Origin: Candidatus Enterococcus willemsii
GTDB taxonomy: Bacteria > Bacillota > Bacilli > Lactobacillales > Enterococcaceae
Direction of reading: 5' to 3'
Assembly: GCF_009933335.1 (NCBI RefSeq)
Contig: NZ_MAEL01000057.1
Coordinates: forward strand, 57,942 to 121,941
Length of the DNA stretch: 64,000 nt
Within the stretch, counting starts at the first letter, position 1. Each line of letters opens with the position of its first letter. The position numbers and the translations under genes were made by a program. This document shows, piece by piece, positions 28,472 through 40,029 of the stretch. The notes below the pieces were generated by a model, which saw nothing but the letters and a program-made list of their open reading frames with translations, did not search any database and was not told the DNA's origin.

Positions 28472-31400
28472 TTGCCAAAACGCACAGATATTAAAAAAAT
28501 TATGGTTATCGGTTCTGGCCCAATCGTTATTGGACAAGCCGCAGAATTTGATTATGCAGGAACACAAGCCTGTCTTGCTTTGAAAGAAGAAGGTTATGAA
28601 GTTGTATTAGTTAACTCAAACCCTGCGACAATTATGACAGATAAAGAGATTGCTGATCGTGTATATATTGAACCAATTACATTTGAATTTGTTTCAAGAA
28701 TTTTACGCAAAGAAACACCAGATGCTATCTTACCAACGCTTGGTGGACAAACAGGACTTAACATGGCGATGGAATTAGCAAAATCAGGCATTCTTGATGA
28801 ATTAAACATTGAACTCTTAGGAACGAAGCTATCTGCAATTGACCAAGCAGAAGATCGCGATTTATTTAAACAGTTAATGGAAGAATTGGATCAACCGATT
28901 CCAGAGTCAGATATTGTAACGACTGTGGAAGAAGCAATCGATTTTGCGAACACAATCGGCTATCCAATTATTGTACGCCCTGCATTTACGCTAGGTGGTA
29001 CTGGTGGTGGTATGTGCGAAAACGAAGAAGAGTTACGTATCATTGCTGAAAATGGGTTGAAATTATCGCCAGTTACCCAATGTTTGATTGAGCGTAGTAT
29101 CGCTGGCTTTAAAGAAATTGAATATGAAGTAATGCGTGATTCTGCTGACAATGCGATTGTCGTATGTAACATGGAAAACTTTGATCCAGTTGGTATTCAT
29201 ACCGGAGATTCCATTGTTTTTGCACCAAGTCAAACATTATCTGATCATGAATATCAAATGTTACGTGATGCCTCCTTATCAATTATCCGTGCGTTGAAAA
29301 TTGAAGGAGGATGTAATGTCCAATTAGCGCTTGATCCACATAGTTTTAATTATTATGTCATTGAAGTAAACCCTCGTGTTTCTCGTTCATCGGCGTTAGC
29401 TAGTAAAGCAACTGGTTATCCGATTGCTAAATTAGCAGCTAAAATTGCTGTAGGTCTAACCTTGGATGAAATGAAAAATCCGGTTACTGAGACAACGTTT
29501 GCTGAATTTGAACCGGCATTAGACTATGTTGTGGCTAAAATTCCTCGTTGGCCATTCGATAAATTTGAAACTGGCGAACGTGTGCTAGGTACACAGATGA
29601 AAGCGACTGGCGAAGTGATGTCGATTGGTCGAAACATCGAAGAAGCGTTACTGAAAGCTGTTCGTTCATTAGAGATTGGGACACATCATATTGAAATCAA
29701 TGAATTGCAAGAAGTAACGGACGAACAATTGACTGAGAAAATTGTCAAAGCACAAGATGATCGATTGTTCTATTTAGCAGAAGCGATTCGTCGAGGATAT
29801 TCGATTCAAGAATTAGCTGAACTAACTAAAATTGATTTGTTCTTCTTGGACAAATTGTTACACATTATTGAATTGGAACAAGCGTTAGCACAATCAGTTG
29901 GTGATGTCGAACTATTGAAAAAAGCCAAACAAAATGGTTTCACTGACCGTAAAATTGCAGAACTGTGGCGTAAAACGGAGACAGAAATTCGTGACTTGCG
30001 AAATGAGCGTAAACTAACACCCGTTTATAAAATGGTGGATACTTGTGCAGCTGAATTTGAATCGGCGACACCTTATTTCTATAGCACCTATGAATTTGAA
30101 AATGAAAGTATTCGTAGTGAGAAACCATCTGTGCTTGTTCTTGGTTCAGGCCCAATTCGGATTGGGCAAGGGGTCGAATTTGACTATGCGACGGTTCATT
30201 CTGTAAAAGCGATTCAAGCAGCTGGTTATGAAGCCGTGATTATGAATAGTAATCCAGAAACTGTCTCAACCGACTTCTCTATTTCTGATAAATTATATTT
30301 TGAACCGTTGACTTTAGAAGATGTATTAAATGTTATTGATTTGGAGCAACCTGTGGGCGTTATTGTTCAATTTGGTGGTCAGACGGCTATTAATTTAGCT
30401 GAACCATTAGTCAATGCTGGCGTCAAAATTTTAGGAACAAGTATTGAAGATTTAGATCGGGCAGAGAACCGTGATTTATTTGAACAAGCGTTAAAAGAAT
30501 TAGAAATTCCGCAACCACCAGGTGATACAGCAACCAATACGCAAGAAGCTGTAGCGATTGCTGCGAGAATCGGCTATCCAGTCTTAGTACGTCCAAGTTA
30601 TGTTTTAGGTGGACGTGCCATGGAAATTGTTGAAAACCAACAAGATTTAGAAGATTACATGCAACATGCCGTAAAAGCTTCACCGGAACATCCTGTCTTA
30701 GTCGATCGTTATTTAATTGGTAGAGAATGTGAAGTAGACGCAATTTGCGATGGTCAAACCGTCCTAATTCCAGGTATAATGGAACATATTGAACGTGCAG
30801 GTGTTCACTCAGGAGACTCTATGGCGGTTTACCCACCACAAAGTTTATCTGATGAATTGATTGCAACAATTGAAGACTACACAAAACGTTTAGCATTGGG
30901 CTTGAATTGTGTAGGAATGATGAACATTCAATTTGTCATTCATGATGATTCGGTGTATGTGATTGAAGTAAATCCACGTGCAAGTCGTACGGTACCATTT
31001 TTAAGTAAAGTAACCAGTATTCCGATGGCCCAAATTGCAACCAAAGCTATTTTAGGTGAACGATTAGTTAATTTAGGTTACCAAGAAGGTCTTTACCCTG
31101 TTTCTGAGCAAGTTCATGTGAAAGCACCAGTCTTTTCATTTACGAAATTACTAAAAGTAGACACGTATTTAGGGCCAGAGATGAAATCGACTGGCGAAGT
31201 GATGGGTTCTGATGTAAACTTAGAGAAGGCGTTATACAAAGCCTTTGAAGCAGCAGGCTTGCATATTCCAGAATTCGGTTCCGTCTTATTCACGATTGCA
31301 GATGAAACAAAAGAAGAAGCTTTGACACTTGCCAAACGATTTGCCGATATCGGATTTAGTTTAACAGCAACGAACGGCACGGCTGATTATTTAGCTGCAC

Positions 31401-31654
31401 ATGGCTTGAATGTCAAAAAAGTCGCAAAAATTAAAGAAGCAGATGGGGAAACTGTTATCGATATTATTCGTAATGGAAGTACACAAGCTGTGATTAATAC
31501 TATGGATAAAAATCGCCAGAATGCATCCAAAGATGGTTTTATGATTCGACGAGAAGCAGTTGAACATGGCGTACCTTTGTTTACTTCATTAGATACCGCT
31601 GATGCAATCTTGAAAGTCATGGAGTCACGTGCGTTTTCAACAAAAGCGATTTAA
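28472..31654 (+). CDS. carB: Carbamoyl-phosphate synthase large subunit
   Basis: 1060 residues with the duplicated ATP-grasp structure: the first half begins [22 protein letters not shown] and the second half [22 protein letters not shown]-terminal MGS-like regulatory domain starts near residue 930 ([19 protein letters not shown]). It makes carbamoyl phosphate from ammonia, bicarbonate and two ATP. The start is TTG at 28472, with AAGGAG 9 nt upstream. An earlier in-frame ATG at 28448 lies inside carA and is not family-like. The gap to carA is 1 bp. Confidence 0.96.
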   Translation: MPKRTDIKKIMVIGSGPIVIGQAAEFDYAGTQACLALKEEGYEVVLVNSNPATIMTDKEIADRVYIEPITFEFVSRILRKETPDAILPTLGGQTGLNMAMELAKSGILDELNIELLGTKLSAIDQAEDRDLFKQLMEELDQPIPESDIVTTVEEAIDFANTIGYPIIVRPAFTLGGTGGGMCENEEELRIIAENGLKLSPVTQCLIERSIAGFKEIEYEVMRDSADNAIVVCNMENFDPVGIHTGDSIVFAPSQTLSDHEYQMLRDASLSIIRALKIEGGCNVQLALDPHSFNYYVIEVNPRVSRSSALASKATGYPIAKLAAKIAVGLTLDEMKNPVTETTFAEFEPALDYVVAKIPRWPFDKFETGERVLGTQMKATGEVMSIGRNIEEALLKAVRSLEIGTHHIEINELQEVTDEQLTEKIVKAQDDRLFYLAEAIRRGYSIQELAELTKIDLFFLDKLLHIIELEQALAQSVGDVELLKKAKQNGFTDRKIAELWRKTETEIRDLRNERKLTPVYKMVDTCAAEFESATPYFYSTYEFENESIRSEKPSVLVLGSGPIRIGQGVEFDYATVHSVKAIQAAGYEAVIMNSNPETVSTDFSISDKLYFEPLTLEDVLNVIDLEQPVGVIVQFGGQTAINLAEPLVNAGVKILGTSIEDLDRAENRDLFEQALKELEIPQPPGDTATNTQEAVAIAARIGYPVLVRPSYVLGGRAMEIVENQQDLEDYMQHAVKASPEHPVLVDRYLIGRECEVDAICDGQTVLIPGIMEHIERAGVHSGDSMAVYPPQSLSDELIATIEDYTKRLALGLNCVGMMNIQFVIHDDSVYVIEVNPRASRTVPFLSKVTSIPMAQIATKAILGERLVNLGYQEGLYPVSEQVHVKAPVFSFTKLLKVDTYLGPEMKSTGEVMGSDVNLEKALYKAFEAAGLHIPEFGSVLFTIADETKEEALTLAKRFADIGFSLTATNGTADYLAAHGLNVKKVAKIKEADGETVIDIIRNGSTQAVINTMDKNRQNASKDGFMIRREAVEHGVPLFTSLDTADAILKVMESRAFSTKAI

Positions 31655-31672
31655 AGAAAGGAAATCAAGAGC

Positions 31673-34100
<2,428 letters not shown>

Positions 34101-34730
34101 ATGACAGTTGAAACAGCTATTGCAAAAGATTTATTAGAGATTAAAGCGGTATTTTTGAGCCCGAACGAGCCTTTTACATGGGCAAGTGGTATTAAAAGTC
34201 CAATTTATTGTGACAACCGTATTACGATGAGTTATCCAGAAGTACGTAAAGCGATTGCTCAAGGCTTAGCCGACAAAATTAAAGCAACATATCCAGATGT
34301 TGAAGTGATTGCAGGAACGGCTACGGCAGGGATTCCTCATGCAGCGTGGGTAGCTGATATTTTAGGTTTACCAATGGTTTATATTCGCAGCAAAGCAAAA
34401 GATCATGGTAAAGGGAATCAAATTGAAGGACGTATTTCAGAAGGTCAAAAAATGGTCGTCATTGAAGATTTAATTTCAACTGGCGGTAGTGTGTTAGAAG
34501 CCTGTGAAGCTGCTAAACGTGAAGGTGCAGATGTTGTAGGTGTATCAGCAATCTTTACTTACGAATTACCAAAAGGACTAGCAAATTTTGACAATGCAGG
34601 AATTCCTTTAACGACTTTAACAAACTACTCTACTTTAATTGATGCTGCTTTAGCTTCAAACTACATCAAAGAAGCTGATGTTGAATTACTCCAATCTTGG
34701 AAAAAAGACCCTGAAAACTGGGCAAACTAA
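34101..34730 (+). CDS. pyrE: Orotate phosphoribosyltransferase
   Basis: 209 residues. The PRPP loop reads [19 protein letters not shown], and [17 protein letters not shown] is the N-terminal signature. It joins orotate and PRPP to form OMP. It is the last gene of the pyr operon and is followed by a terminator. Confidence 0.97.
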   Translation: MTVETAIAKDLLEIKAVFLSPNEPFTWASGIKSPIYCDNRITMSYPEVRKAIAQGLADKIKATYPDVEVIAGTATAGIPHAAWVADILGLPMVYIRSKAKDHGKGNQIEGRISEGQKMVVIEDLISTGGSVLEACEAAKREGADVVGVSAIFTYELPKGLANFDNAGIPLTTLTNYSTLIDAALASNYIKEADVELLQSWKKDPENWAN

Positions 34731-34741
34731 AATGTTCGATT

Positions 34742-34774
34742 AAATCGCTCTTATCTATTAGGAGCGATTTTTAC
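34742..34774 (+). terminator. Terminator of the pyr operon
   Basis: AAATCGCTC (34742-34750) pairs with GAGCGATTT (34762-34770), followed by T residues. Confidence 0.9.
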
Positions 34775-34828
34775 TCTTTTTCTGTCATTTGTATTGATAG
34801 AAAATAAGTAGGAAGGAATCTGATTAAA

Positions 34829-36367
34829 ATGAGTGAATTAGCTGTATTAATAAGCTTTTCATCAGTATTTCTAGCCGTCGGAATGGTTTTGTTTTCATTA
34901 AAATTTCGTACAGCTGAAAAATCTTTGTTTTTTATTTTACTTTCATTCCAAGTCTTTCTGTATATTGTGGGATATCTACTAGAAATTACGTCTCATGATT
35001 TATCTGAAGCGTTGTATGCTACACGTGTTCAATATCTGGGGTTTCCCTTTATTTTACCGAATAGCTATTTATTTTTAAGAGATATTTTTGGAAAGAAAAA
35101 TATTTCTACATGGCAAGCAATCTTGTTGTTTATTATTCCAATGGTAACAATCACAGCAATGCAATCTTATCCCATCACAAATTTATTTTATCAGCATGTG
35201 GAATATGTTTCGAATGGGCATTTTGCAAATGCATTAATTACACCTGGTCCAATTTATCATCTTCATACGGTTTATAGTTATATCATTACTACACTAAGTT
35301 TCGGATTAATCTTCGAAGCTTATTTTAGCCATAATACACTAGTAAAAAAACAAAGTATTCCTTTGTTGATTGGTTTTTCAGCACCAGTAATCGCTAGTGT
35401 TTGTTATTTGTTACGACTAGCCCCTGTCCAATATGATTTTACACCCTTGGCGACAGCGTTAACGATTTTAATGCTGATTTATTCAGCAAACTATCAGAAT
35501 TTATTACAAGTTGTGCCCTTGGCCAAACGCCAACTGATAGACTCGATGGAAGATGGTTTTATTATTTTTGATGAGGAGACCCATTTTATTTATGCAAATA
35601 ATGCGGCTAAAAAGATCTTTCATTCATTAAATGATTTACAACCTGGCGATAAGATTGAAGGCATCGAAACTTATGTAAAACAAACTTTTTTTACAAGAAA
35701 TATTGATGGAGAAGAACGAATCTATGAAATTTCTAAAGTTCGTCAAATTGAAAAACTAAAAAATGGTGGCATGTATGTGACAATCCATGATGCCACAGAG
35801 AAGGAGCGTTTGTTACAACAATTGCACAATAAAGCAAAATATGACTATTTGACAAATATCTATAATCGTGGTGCCTTTTTTGAACGTGCAGAACAAATCA
35901 TTACATCTGCTCAATCAGGTGCAATTTTCATTGCTTTATTACTTGATGTAGATAATTTTAAAGCAATTAATGACCATTATGGACATTCTTGTGGCGACTA
36001 TGTCTTAAAAACTCTATGTGGTGAAATTAGGAATAGTATGGTGCCTTTTCCAACGAGTATTTTCGGTCGATATGGGGGCGAAGAATTTTCTTTTTTATTC
36101 GATACGTTAACGGTTGAACAAGTGTTAACTTTCGCAGAAAATTTTCGTGAACGTATTGCTAATTTAGCTGTTGAATGGCAAGGACAGCTGATTCCTTTTA
36201 CAATTAGCATTGGCATTAGTTCTGGGATGAAGACCGAATCATTCTTATTAGAAGAGCTATTTTTGAAAGCAGATGTTGCCTTGTATCAAGCAAAAAACAA
36301 TGGTAAAAATTGTGTCATTTTGTATAAAAATGAACAAAATTTAGAAGGATTTTCCAGTGCAAATTGA
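34829..36367 (+). CDS. Membrane-bound diguanylate cyclase (7TM-PAS-GGDEF)
   Basis: 512 residues. Seven or eight hydrophobic segments in the first 230 residues match the 7TM sensor region found in some histidine kinases. A PAS-like domain follows (SMEDGFIIFDEETHFIYANNAAKKIF, about 240-335). The GGDEF domain begins YDYLTNIYNRGAFFE, has LDVDNFKAINDHYGHSCGD, and carries an active-site GGEEF at 416-420. It should make cyclic di-GMP. The inhibitory RxxD site is absent: the four residues at its expected position are FPTS. No EAL or HD-GYP phosphodiesterase and no PilZ protein occur in the window. It is a single-gene unit behind an AAGGAA site. Confidence 0.9.
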   Translation: MSELAVLISFSSVFLAVGMVLFSLKFRTAEKSLFFILLSFQVFLYIVGYLLEITSHDLSEALYATRVQYLGFPFILPNSYLFLRDIFGKKNISTWQAILLFIIPMVTITAMQSYPITNLFYQHVEYVSNGHFANALITPGPIYHLHTVYSYIITTLSFGLIFEAYFSHNTLVKKQSIPLLIGFSAPVIASVCYLLRLAPVQYDFTPLATALTILMLIYSANYQNLLQVVPLAKRQLIDSMEDGFIIFDEETHFIYANNAAKKIFHSLNDLQPGDKIEGIETYVKQTFFTRNIDGEERIYEISKVRQIEKLKNGGMYVTIHDATEKERLLQQLHNKAKYDYLTNIYNRGAFFERAEQIITSAQSGAIFIALLLDVDNFKAINDHYGHSCGDYVLKTLCGEIRNSMVPFPTSIFGRYGGEEFSFLFDTLTVEQVLTFAENFRERIANLAVEWQGQLIPFTISIGISSGMKTESFLLEELFLKADVALYQAKNNGKNCVILYKNEQNLEGFSSAN

Positions 36368-36442
36368 TTCTCAATTGAGTAAAAATTTGCTAGCATAATG
36401 TAGCAACTATCAAAAAAAGGATTGCTAAAAGGGGGAAATTCA

Positions 36443-37138
36443 TTGAAAAAGAAAAGAAATATGGACGTTGAATGGAGTTATTCTGGTTCAAATGGTCCGG
36501 AGCATTGGCATACACTTTGCGATTGGTACGCAGAAGGGGCGAAATATCCTTATCAATCACCCATTCATTTGATTCACGGTGAAGCGACAGATGGTGATGA
36601 AGATCTCACTTTTCATTACAAAAAAGAACAGTTTACTGAGAAAGAATTTAAAAATACGATTCATTTCGTTCCCTTTAATACTGAAAGTTATGTCGTATTT
36701 AAAGGTGTCGAGTATCATTTAACAGACATTCATTTCCATATGCCAAGTGAACACATTATTGATGACAATCAAACTGAATTAGAATTCCATCTTGTTCATA
36801 CAAATGTGAATCAAGAAAATTTAGTGGTAGGTATTTTATTCAATTTAACAGATAAGTTAAATTGGATTTGTAACGACCAAGACAATAGTATTTGGGATTT
36901 TGATAACCATATTCAATGGTTTGATCCATCGATTTTCTTACCAGAAAAACAAAGCCATTTTCATTATGTAGGTTCACTAACAACACCGCCAACTAAAGGC
37001 CCTGTTAATTGGTTTGTCTTTGATACAGTTGGCGAGATGAGTCGTTTGTTTATCGAAGAATTCCGTGAAGAAGTCTTAGAAAACAATAACCGCCCGATAC
37101 AAGATAGAAAAGACCGCGCCATTTATTATTATAAATAA
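36443..37138 (+). CDS. Alpha-type carbonic anhydrase
   Basis: 231 residues from a TTG start 7 nt after GGGGG; an ATG six codons later is the alternative. It has the alpha-class opening WSYSGSNGPEHWHTL. The zinc ligands are two His in LTDIHFHMPSEH and one in ELEFHLVHTN. The active-site Thr lies in YVGSLTTPPTKGPVNWFVF. It interconverts CO2 and bicarbonate. There is no signal peptide, unlike most bacterial alpha enzymes, so it looks cytoplasmic. The bicarbonate could feed carbamoyl-phosphate synthase encoded upstream, but this link is inference. Confidence 0.93.
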   Translation: MKKKRNMDVEWSYSGSNGPEHWHTLCDWYAEGAKYPYQSPIHLIHGEATDGDEDLTFHYKKEQFTEKEFKNTIHFVPFNTESYVVFKGVEYHLTDIHFHMPSEHIIDDNQTELEFHLVHTNVNQENLVVGILFNLTDKLNWICNDQDNSIWDFDNHIQWFDPSIFLPEKQSHFHYVGSLTTPPTKGPVNWFVFDTVGEMSRLFIEEFREEVLENNNRPIQDRKDRAIYYYK

Positions 37139-37143
37139 AATTA

Positions 37144-37180
37144 AAAAGCAAGTGGAGTCTTCATGACTTCACTTGCTTTT
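37144..37180. terminator. Bidirectional terminator between carbonic anhydrase gene and rqcH
   Basis: AAAAGCAAGTG (37144-37154) pairs with CACTTGCTTTT (37170-37180), with AGTC/GACT extending the stem. Confidence 0.9.
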
Positions 37181-37183
37181 GGT

Positions 37184-38878
37184 TTATCTTAGTTTTTCAA
37201 TATTTTCTTCTTCTGGTGTGACATAATAGGTGGTTTGATTTTCGTAGATAACATAACCAGGTTTGGCCCCATTTGGTTTACGAATATGTTTGACTTGTAC
37301 AAAATCAACAGGAACCTGTGCTGAATGACGGTATTTAGAATAATAGGCTGCTAATTCTGCCGCTTCTAGAATTGTCGTCTCTGATGGATCGTTGTCACGG
37401 ATAATCACATGTGAGCCCGGAATATTTTTAGCGTGCAACCAATAATCCGTTTTACGAGCTGTTCGTAGTGTTAGTTGGTCATTTTGTAAATTGTTTTTAC
37501 CTACAAGTATTTCAGTTCCGTCAGATGCGTGGAAGACTTCTGGTTGGGATTTTTTTTCGTGTTTCTTTTTCTTACTTGTTCGGTCTTTTAGATAGCCTTG
37601 TTCGGTCAATTCTTCTCGAATGAGAGGGATATCCATCGGTCCAGCCAATTCAAGTTGGGAAAGAACCGTTTCTAAATAATTTAACTCAGCTTTGGTTTCT
37701 TCAATTTGTTGTCCGACTAATTTAACAGCATTTCGTAATTTTTGATAACGTTGAAAATACTTTTGGGCATTTTGATTAGGTGTTAACGCAGGGGAGAGTG
37801 TAATCTCAACTGGTCGATTTTCTTCATAGTAATTATCCAAAGTCACTGAACTAGCACCACGTGGGACTTGAGTCATAAAGGTCGTTAATAACTCGCCTTT
37901 TTGACGAAATTCTTCGGCATTTTCTGAATCAGCTAGGGTTTGTTCACGTTTTTGTAGTTTTAGTTGATTACGCTTGTATTCATTTTCGACTTTTTTTAGT
38001 AGTTCACCAGCTTGTTGTTTTACGCGATCACGCTCTGCTTTGTCGTGATAAAAAGCGTCTAGTAAGGAACTAAGTGTTGGATAGGCAGTCGCTGTTCCTT
38101 TTGAAATAAGTGTTTGATAAGGAATAGGTGTAAAGAATTCTTTGTTTTCTGTTTCAACAAATGTTGGTTCAGGTGTAGCAATCGCTGCAAAAAAAGAATG
38201 CCAAACAGCCATTTTTTCATTAGGTCGTTGCATCAATCGGTAGGCAAGTTCATCCGCTGTATCGCGTCCTAATCCTTGGAATTGCTGCTGTAGCGCTTTG
38301 CCAGTACATTCTTCGATAGTTGATAACTTTTCAAAAATTTGCGTATCCGTAGCTGTAAATGGATTTAAACTTGTTTGTTTTGGTGGTGCAATGTAGTCTG
38401 CTCCTGGTAAAAGTGAACGATACGTGTTTTGAGAATGGCCGATATGCTTAATGACGTCCAAAATTTTGCCTGTATCCTTATTTAATAGCAGTACGGTACT
38501 ATGACGACCCATTAATTCGACGACTAAGATAATTTGTTGCAAATCACCTAATTCATCTCGGCGTCTAAAAGTAAAGTGGAGTACGCGGTCGTTTTCGATT
38601 TGTTCAATCGCTTCTAAAATAGCGCCATCTAAATATTTACGTAGCATCATCACAAAGTTCGGTGGTGTACTTGGGTTTAAATAATTCATTGAAGTCAGTT
38701 GTACGCGGGCATAACTGGGATGCGCAGAAAGTAGAAGCTTATGATTTTTTCCTTGAGAACGAATAATCAAGACAATCTCGTTTTCATAAGGTTGTTGGAT
38801 TTTACTGATTCTTCCGTGAATCAAGGTATGGTTTAGTTCTTTTGTAATTAAATGGGTAAACACTCCATCAAAAGACAT
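37184..38878 (-). CDS. rqcH: Ribosome quality control factor RqcH (NFACT family)
   Basis: 564 residues. NFACT-N starts MSFDGVFTHLITKELNHTL. The middle is a long coiled coil (about 270-420, many K/E/Q repeats such as ENEYKRNQLKLQKREQTL). NFACT-R follows near 440-545 with DYWLHAKNIPGSHVIIRDNDP. RqcH binds stalled 50S-peptidyl-tRNA complexes and adds C-terminal Ala tails that mark the nascent chain for decay. Older annotations call it fibronectin-binding protein. It is a single leftward gene with its own terminator. Confidence 0.93.
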   Translation of the reverse strand: MSFDGVFTHLITKELNHTLIHGRISKIQQPYENEIVLIIRSQGKNHKLLLSAHPSYARVQLTSMNYLNPSTPPNFVMMLRKYLDGAILEAIEQIENDRVLHFTFRRRDELGDLQQIILVVELMGRHSTVLLLNKDTGKILDVIKHIGHSQNTYRSLLPGADYIAPPKQTSLNPFTATDTQIFEKLSTIEECTGKALQQQFQGLGRDTADELAYRLMQRPNEKMAVWHSFFAAIATPEPTFVETENKEFFTPIPYQTLISKGTATAYPTLSSLLDAFYHDKAERDRVKQQAGELLKKVENEYKRNQLKLQKREQTLADSENAEEFRQKGELLTTFMTQVPRGASSVTLDNYYEENRPVEITLSPALTPNQNAQKYFQRYQKLRNAVKLVGQQIEETKAELNYLETVLSQLELAGPMDIPLIREELTEQGYLKDRTSKKKKHEKKSQPEVFHASDGTEILVGKNNLQNDQLTLRTARKTDYWLHAKNIPGSHVIIRDNDPSETTILEAAELAAYYSKYRHSAQVPVDFVQVKHIRKPNGAKPGYVIYENQTTYYVTPEEENIEKLR

Positions 38879-39032
38879 TGTTTATCCCTCATTTCTTTTT
38901 TAGTCTGGTTCCATTATAACAAAGTGCATCTAAAAGAAAAACTAACTTCGTCTTGAATTTTTAGCTTTAACCGTTATTTTTGGATTTTGTATCATTTATT
39001 TTGATAAAATGACTTTTTTAACTGGAAGATTC

Positions 39033-39062
39033 TTGACGTTTACCTACTTTAATTGCTAGTAT
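39033..39062 (+). promoter_or_regulatory. Promoter candidate for the 39096 gene
   Basis: TTGACG (39033-39038), 18-bp spacer, TAGTAT (39057-39062). The left arm of a 14-bp inverted repeat lies in the spacer. Confidence 0.5.
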
Positions 39063-39088
39063 GTGAATAGAAAACAATTAAAGTAGGT
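39042..39088. repeat. Perfect 14-bp inverted repeat spanning the 39096 gene promoter and ribosome site
   Basis: ACCTACTTTAATTG (39042-39055) and CAATTAAAGTAGGT (39075-39088) are exact inverse complements. Their centres are 33 bp apart, three helical turns. The left arm is in the -35/-10 spacer and the right arm holds the AAGTAGG ribosome site. It could be a repressor operator or, if transcription starts further upstream, a hairpin hiding the ribosome site. Confidence 0.8.
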
Positions 39089-39095
39089 GCGTTCA

Positions 39096-39677
39096 TTGGA
39101 ATGGATGAAAACAACAAGTCAAAAAATTGGAAGCTCTCTTCAAGATGCGTGGTATAATTTTGAAGATGCTGTCTATCGAAATCCCAAGAAAGCCATTTTA
39201 TATGCCATTGGCGGACTAGTGACGGTCAGTCTTTTAACGATTGCGATGATTGCAGCGAATGCTCGTATTCGTCAAACCCAAATTTCGACGCTTGTAGTTG
39301 ACCATTTACCAGTGGATAAAATTATTCCGATTACATATGGTAAAGAAGATAAGACAATTGAAGATAAACAAGCGATTTCTGTAATGTTTACCCGTCCTCA
39401 AGGAAAAGCTTATCACGAAATAATGGCCCAACTGGAAGAGAAATCCCAAGAGTTAAATCGCAAATTTTATTATTACCCAATTGTTTATGATGCTACTGAG
39501 ATTGGCAATACGTATAAACTCAATCCAGATGAAGTAACATTTGTTTTTTTTGAAAAGGGTGTAGAAAAAAATCGGTTTGTGTTTGATTCATTAGAAGATG
39601 CAGACATTAATTTTATTCCAGAATTAAATCGGTTGCCAATGTGGAATATCGGCGGCTCTGATTCAGAAGAAGAATGA
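39096..39677 (+). CDS. Membrane-anchored protein of unknown function
   Basis: About 193 residues from TTG 39096 (8 nt after AGTAGG); ATG 39105 is an alternative. A short cytoplasmic segment with an amphipathic look (QKIGSSLQDAWYNFEDAVYR) precedes one membrane helix (about 33-55). An external domain of about 135 residues follows, with VMFTRPQGKAYHEIMAQLEEK and FYYYPIVYD, and the tail is very acidic (GGSDSEEE). I do not recognise the family; a thioredoxin-like fold without cysteines is conceivable. The inverted repeat over its promoter suggests tight control. Confidence 0.7.
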   Translation: MEWMKTTSQKIGSSLQDAWYNFEDAVYRNPKKAILYAIGGLVTVSLLTIAMIAANARIRQTQISTLVVDHLPVDKIIPITYGKEDKTIEDKQAISVMFTRPQGKAYHEIMAQLEEKSQELNRKFYYYPIVYDATEIGNTYKLNPDEVTFVFFEKGVEKNRFVFDSLEDADINFIPELNRLPMWNIGGSDSEEE

Positions 39678-39704
39678 AATAGTCAGAAAATTTCATTTTA
39701 TAGT

Positions 39705-39732
39705 TGACGGATGACCGAGAGTACGGTATTCT
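39705..39732 (+). promoter_or_regulatory. trpXYZ promoter
   Basis: TTGACG (39705-39710), 16-bp spacer, TATTCT (39727-39732), 30 bp before the leader peptide start. Confidence 0.7.
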
Positions 39733-39761
39733 AAATGCAATATTAAGAAGGAGGGAAAATC

Positions 39762-39818
39762 ATGAAACTATTTAACGCATATACATTTGTACAATCATGG
39801 CAAAACTGGCGTAGATAG
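39762..39818 (+). CDS. Trp leader peptide (18 aa) of the trpXYZ attenuator
   Basis: The ORF encodes MKLFNAYTFVQSWQNWRR and has an excellent AAGGAGGG site 6 nt upstream. Trp is normally the rarest residue, yet two Trp codons occur at positions 13 and 16, just before the stop and before a set of overlapping hairpins. The operon behind it encodes a Trp-type ABC importer. Stalling at the Trp codons when Trp-tRNA is scarce should prevent termination. It is too short for ordinary gene calling. Confidence 0.85.
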   Translation: MKLFNAYTFVQSWQNWRR

Positions 39819-39936
39819 TTGTATTGGTGGACCTCAATCCATAGATACAACTTTTTAGAGAACATTCTAAAGTATGTATCTATGTCGGAAAATAACTCAT
39901 ATTACCGCATAGATGGTTACATCTGTGCGGTTTTTT
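39817..39936 (+). promoter_or_regulatory. Ribosome-mediated attenuator of trpXYZ
   Basis: Arm 1 AGTTGTAT (39817-39824, overlapping the leader stop) can pair with ATACAACT (39845-39852). Arm 2 CATAGATACA (39840-39849) can instead pair with arm 3 TGTATCTATG (39875-39884). Arm 3, as ATCTATG-t-CGG (39878-39888), can pair with arm 4 CCGCATAGAT (39905-39914). Arm 4 (39904-39915) forms a 12-bp terminator with arm 5 CATCTGTGCGGT (39920-39931), followed by a T run. These are mutually exclusive in the classic order: 2:3 plus 4:5 stops transcription, and 1:2 plus 3:4 allows it. No T-box motif is present. Confidence 0.85.
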
Positions 39937-39941
39937 GTTGG

Positions 39942-39973
39942 AAACAATTGCCGTCATACGCAATTGTTTTTTT
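39942..39973 (+). terminator. Second terminator-like hairpin in the trp leader
   Basis: AAACAATTGC (39942-39951) pairs with GCAATTGTTT (39960-39969), followed by T residues. Its 5' arm can alternatively pair with sequence in the T-rich tail of the first terminator (TTGTT, 39935-39939, with AACAA). Confidence 0.75.
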
Positions 39974-40029
39974 GTACAGAAAGCGAATGTTCCAGTAATG
40001 ATAATTGAAAAGAAAAAGGGGAGAATAAG

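Noticed and set aside
34829..36367. Histidine kinase
   Set aside because: The N-terminal 7TM module is shared with kinases, but the C-terminal half has GGEEF cyclase motifs and no H-box or ATPase motifs.
37184..38878. Fibronectin-binding surface adhesin
   Set aside because: There is no signal peptide or wall anchor, and the NFACT-N, coiled-coil and NFACT-R layout indicates cytoplasmic RqcH.
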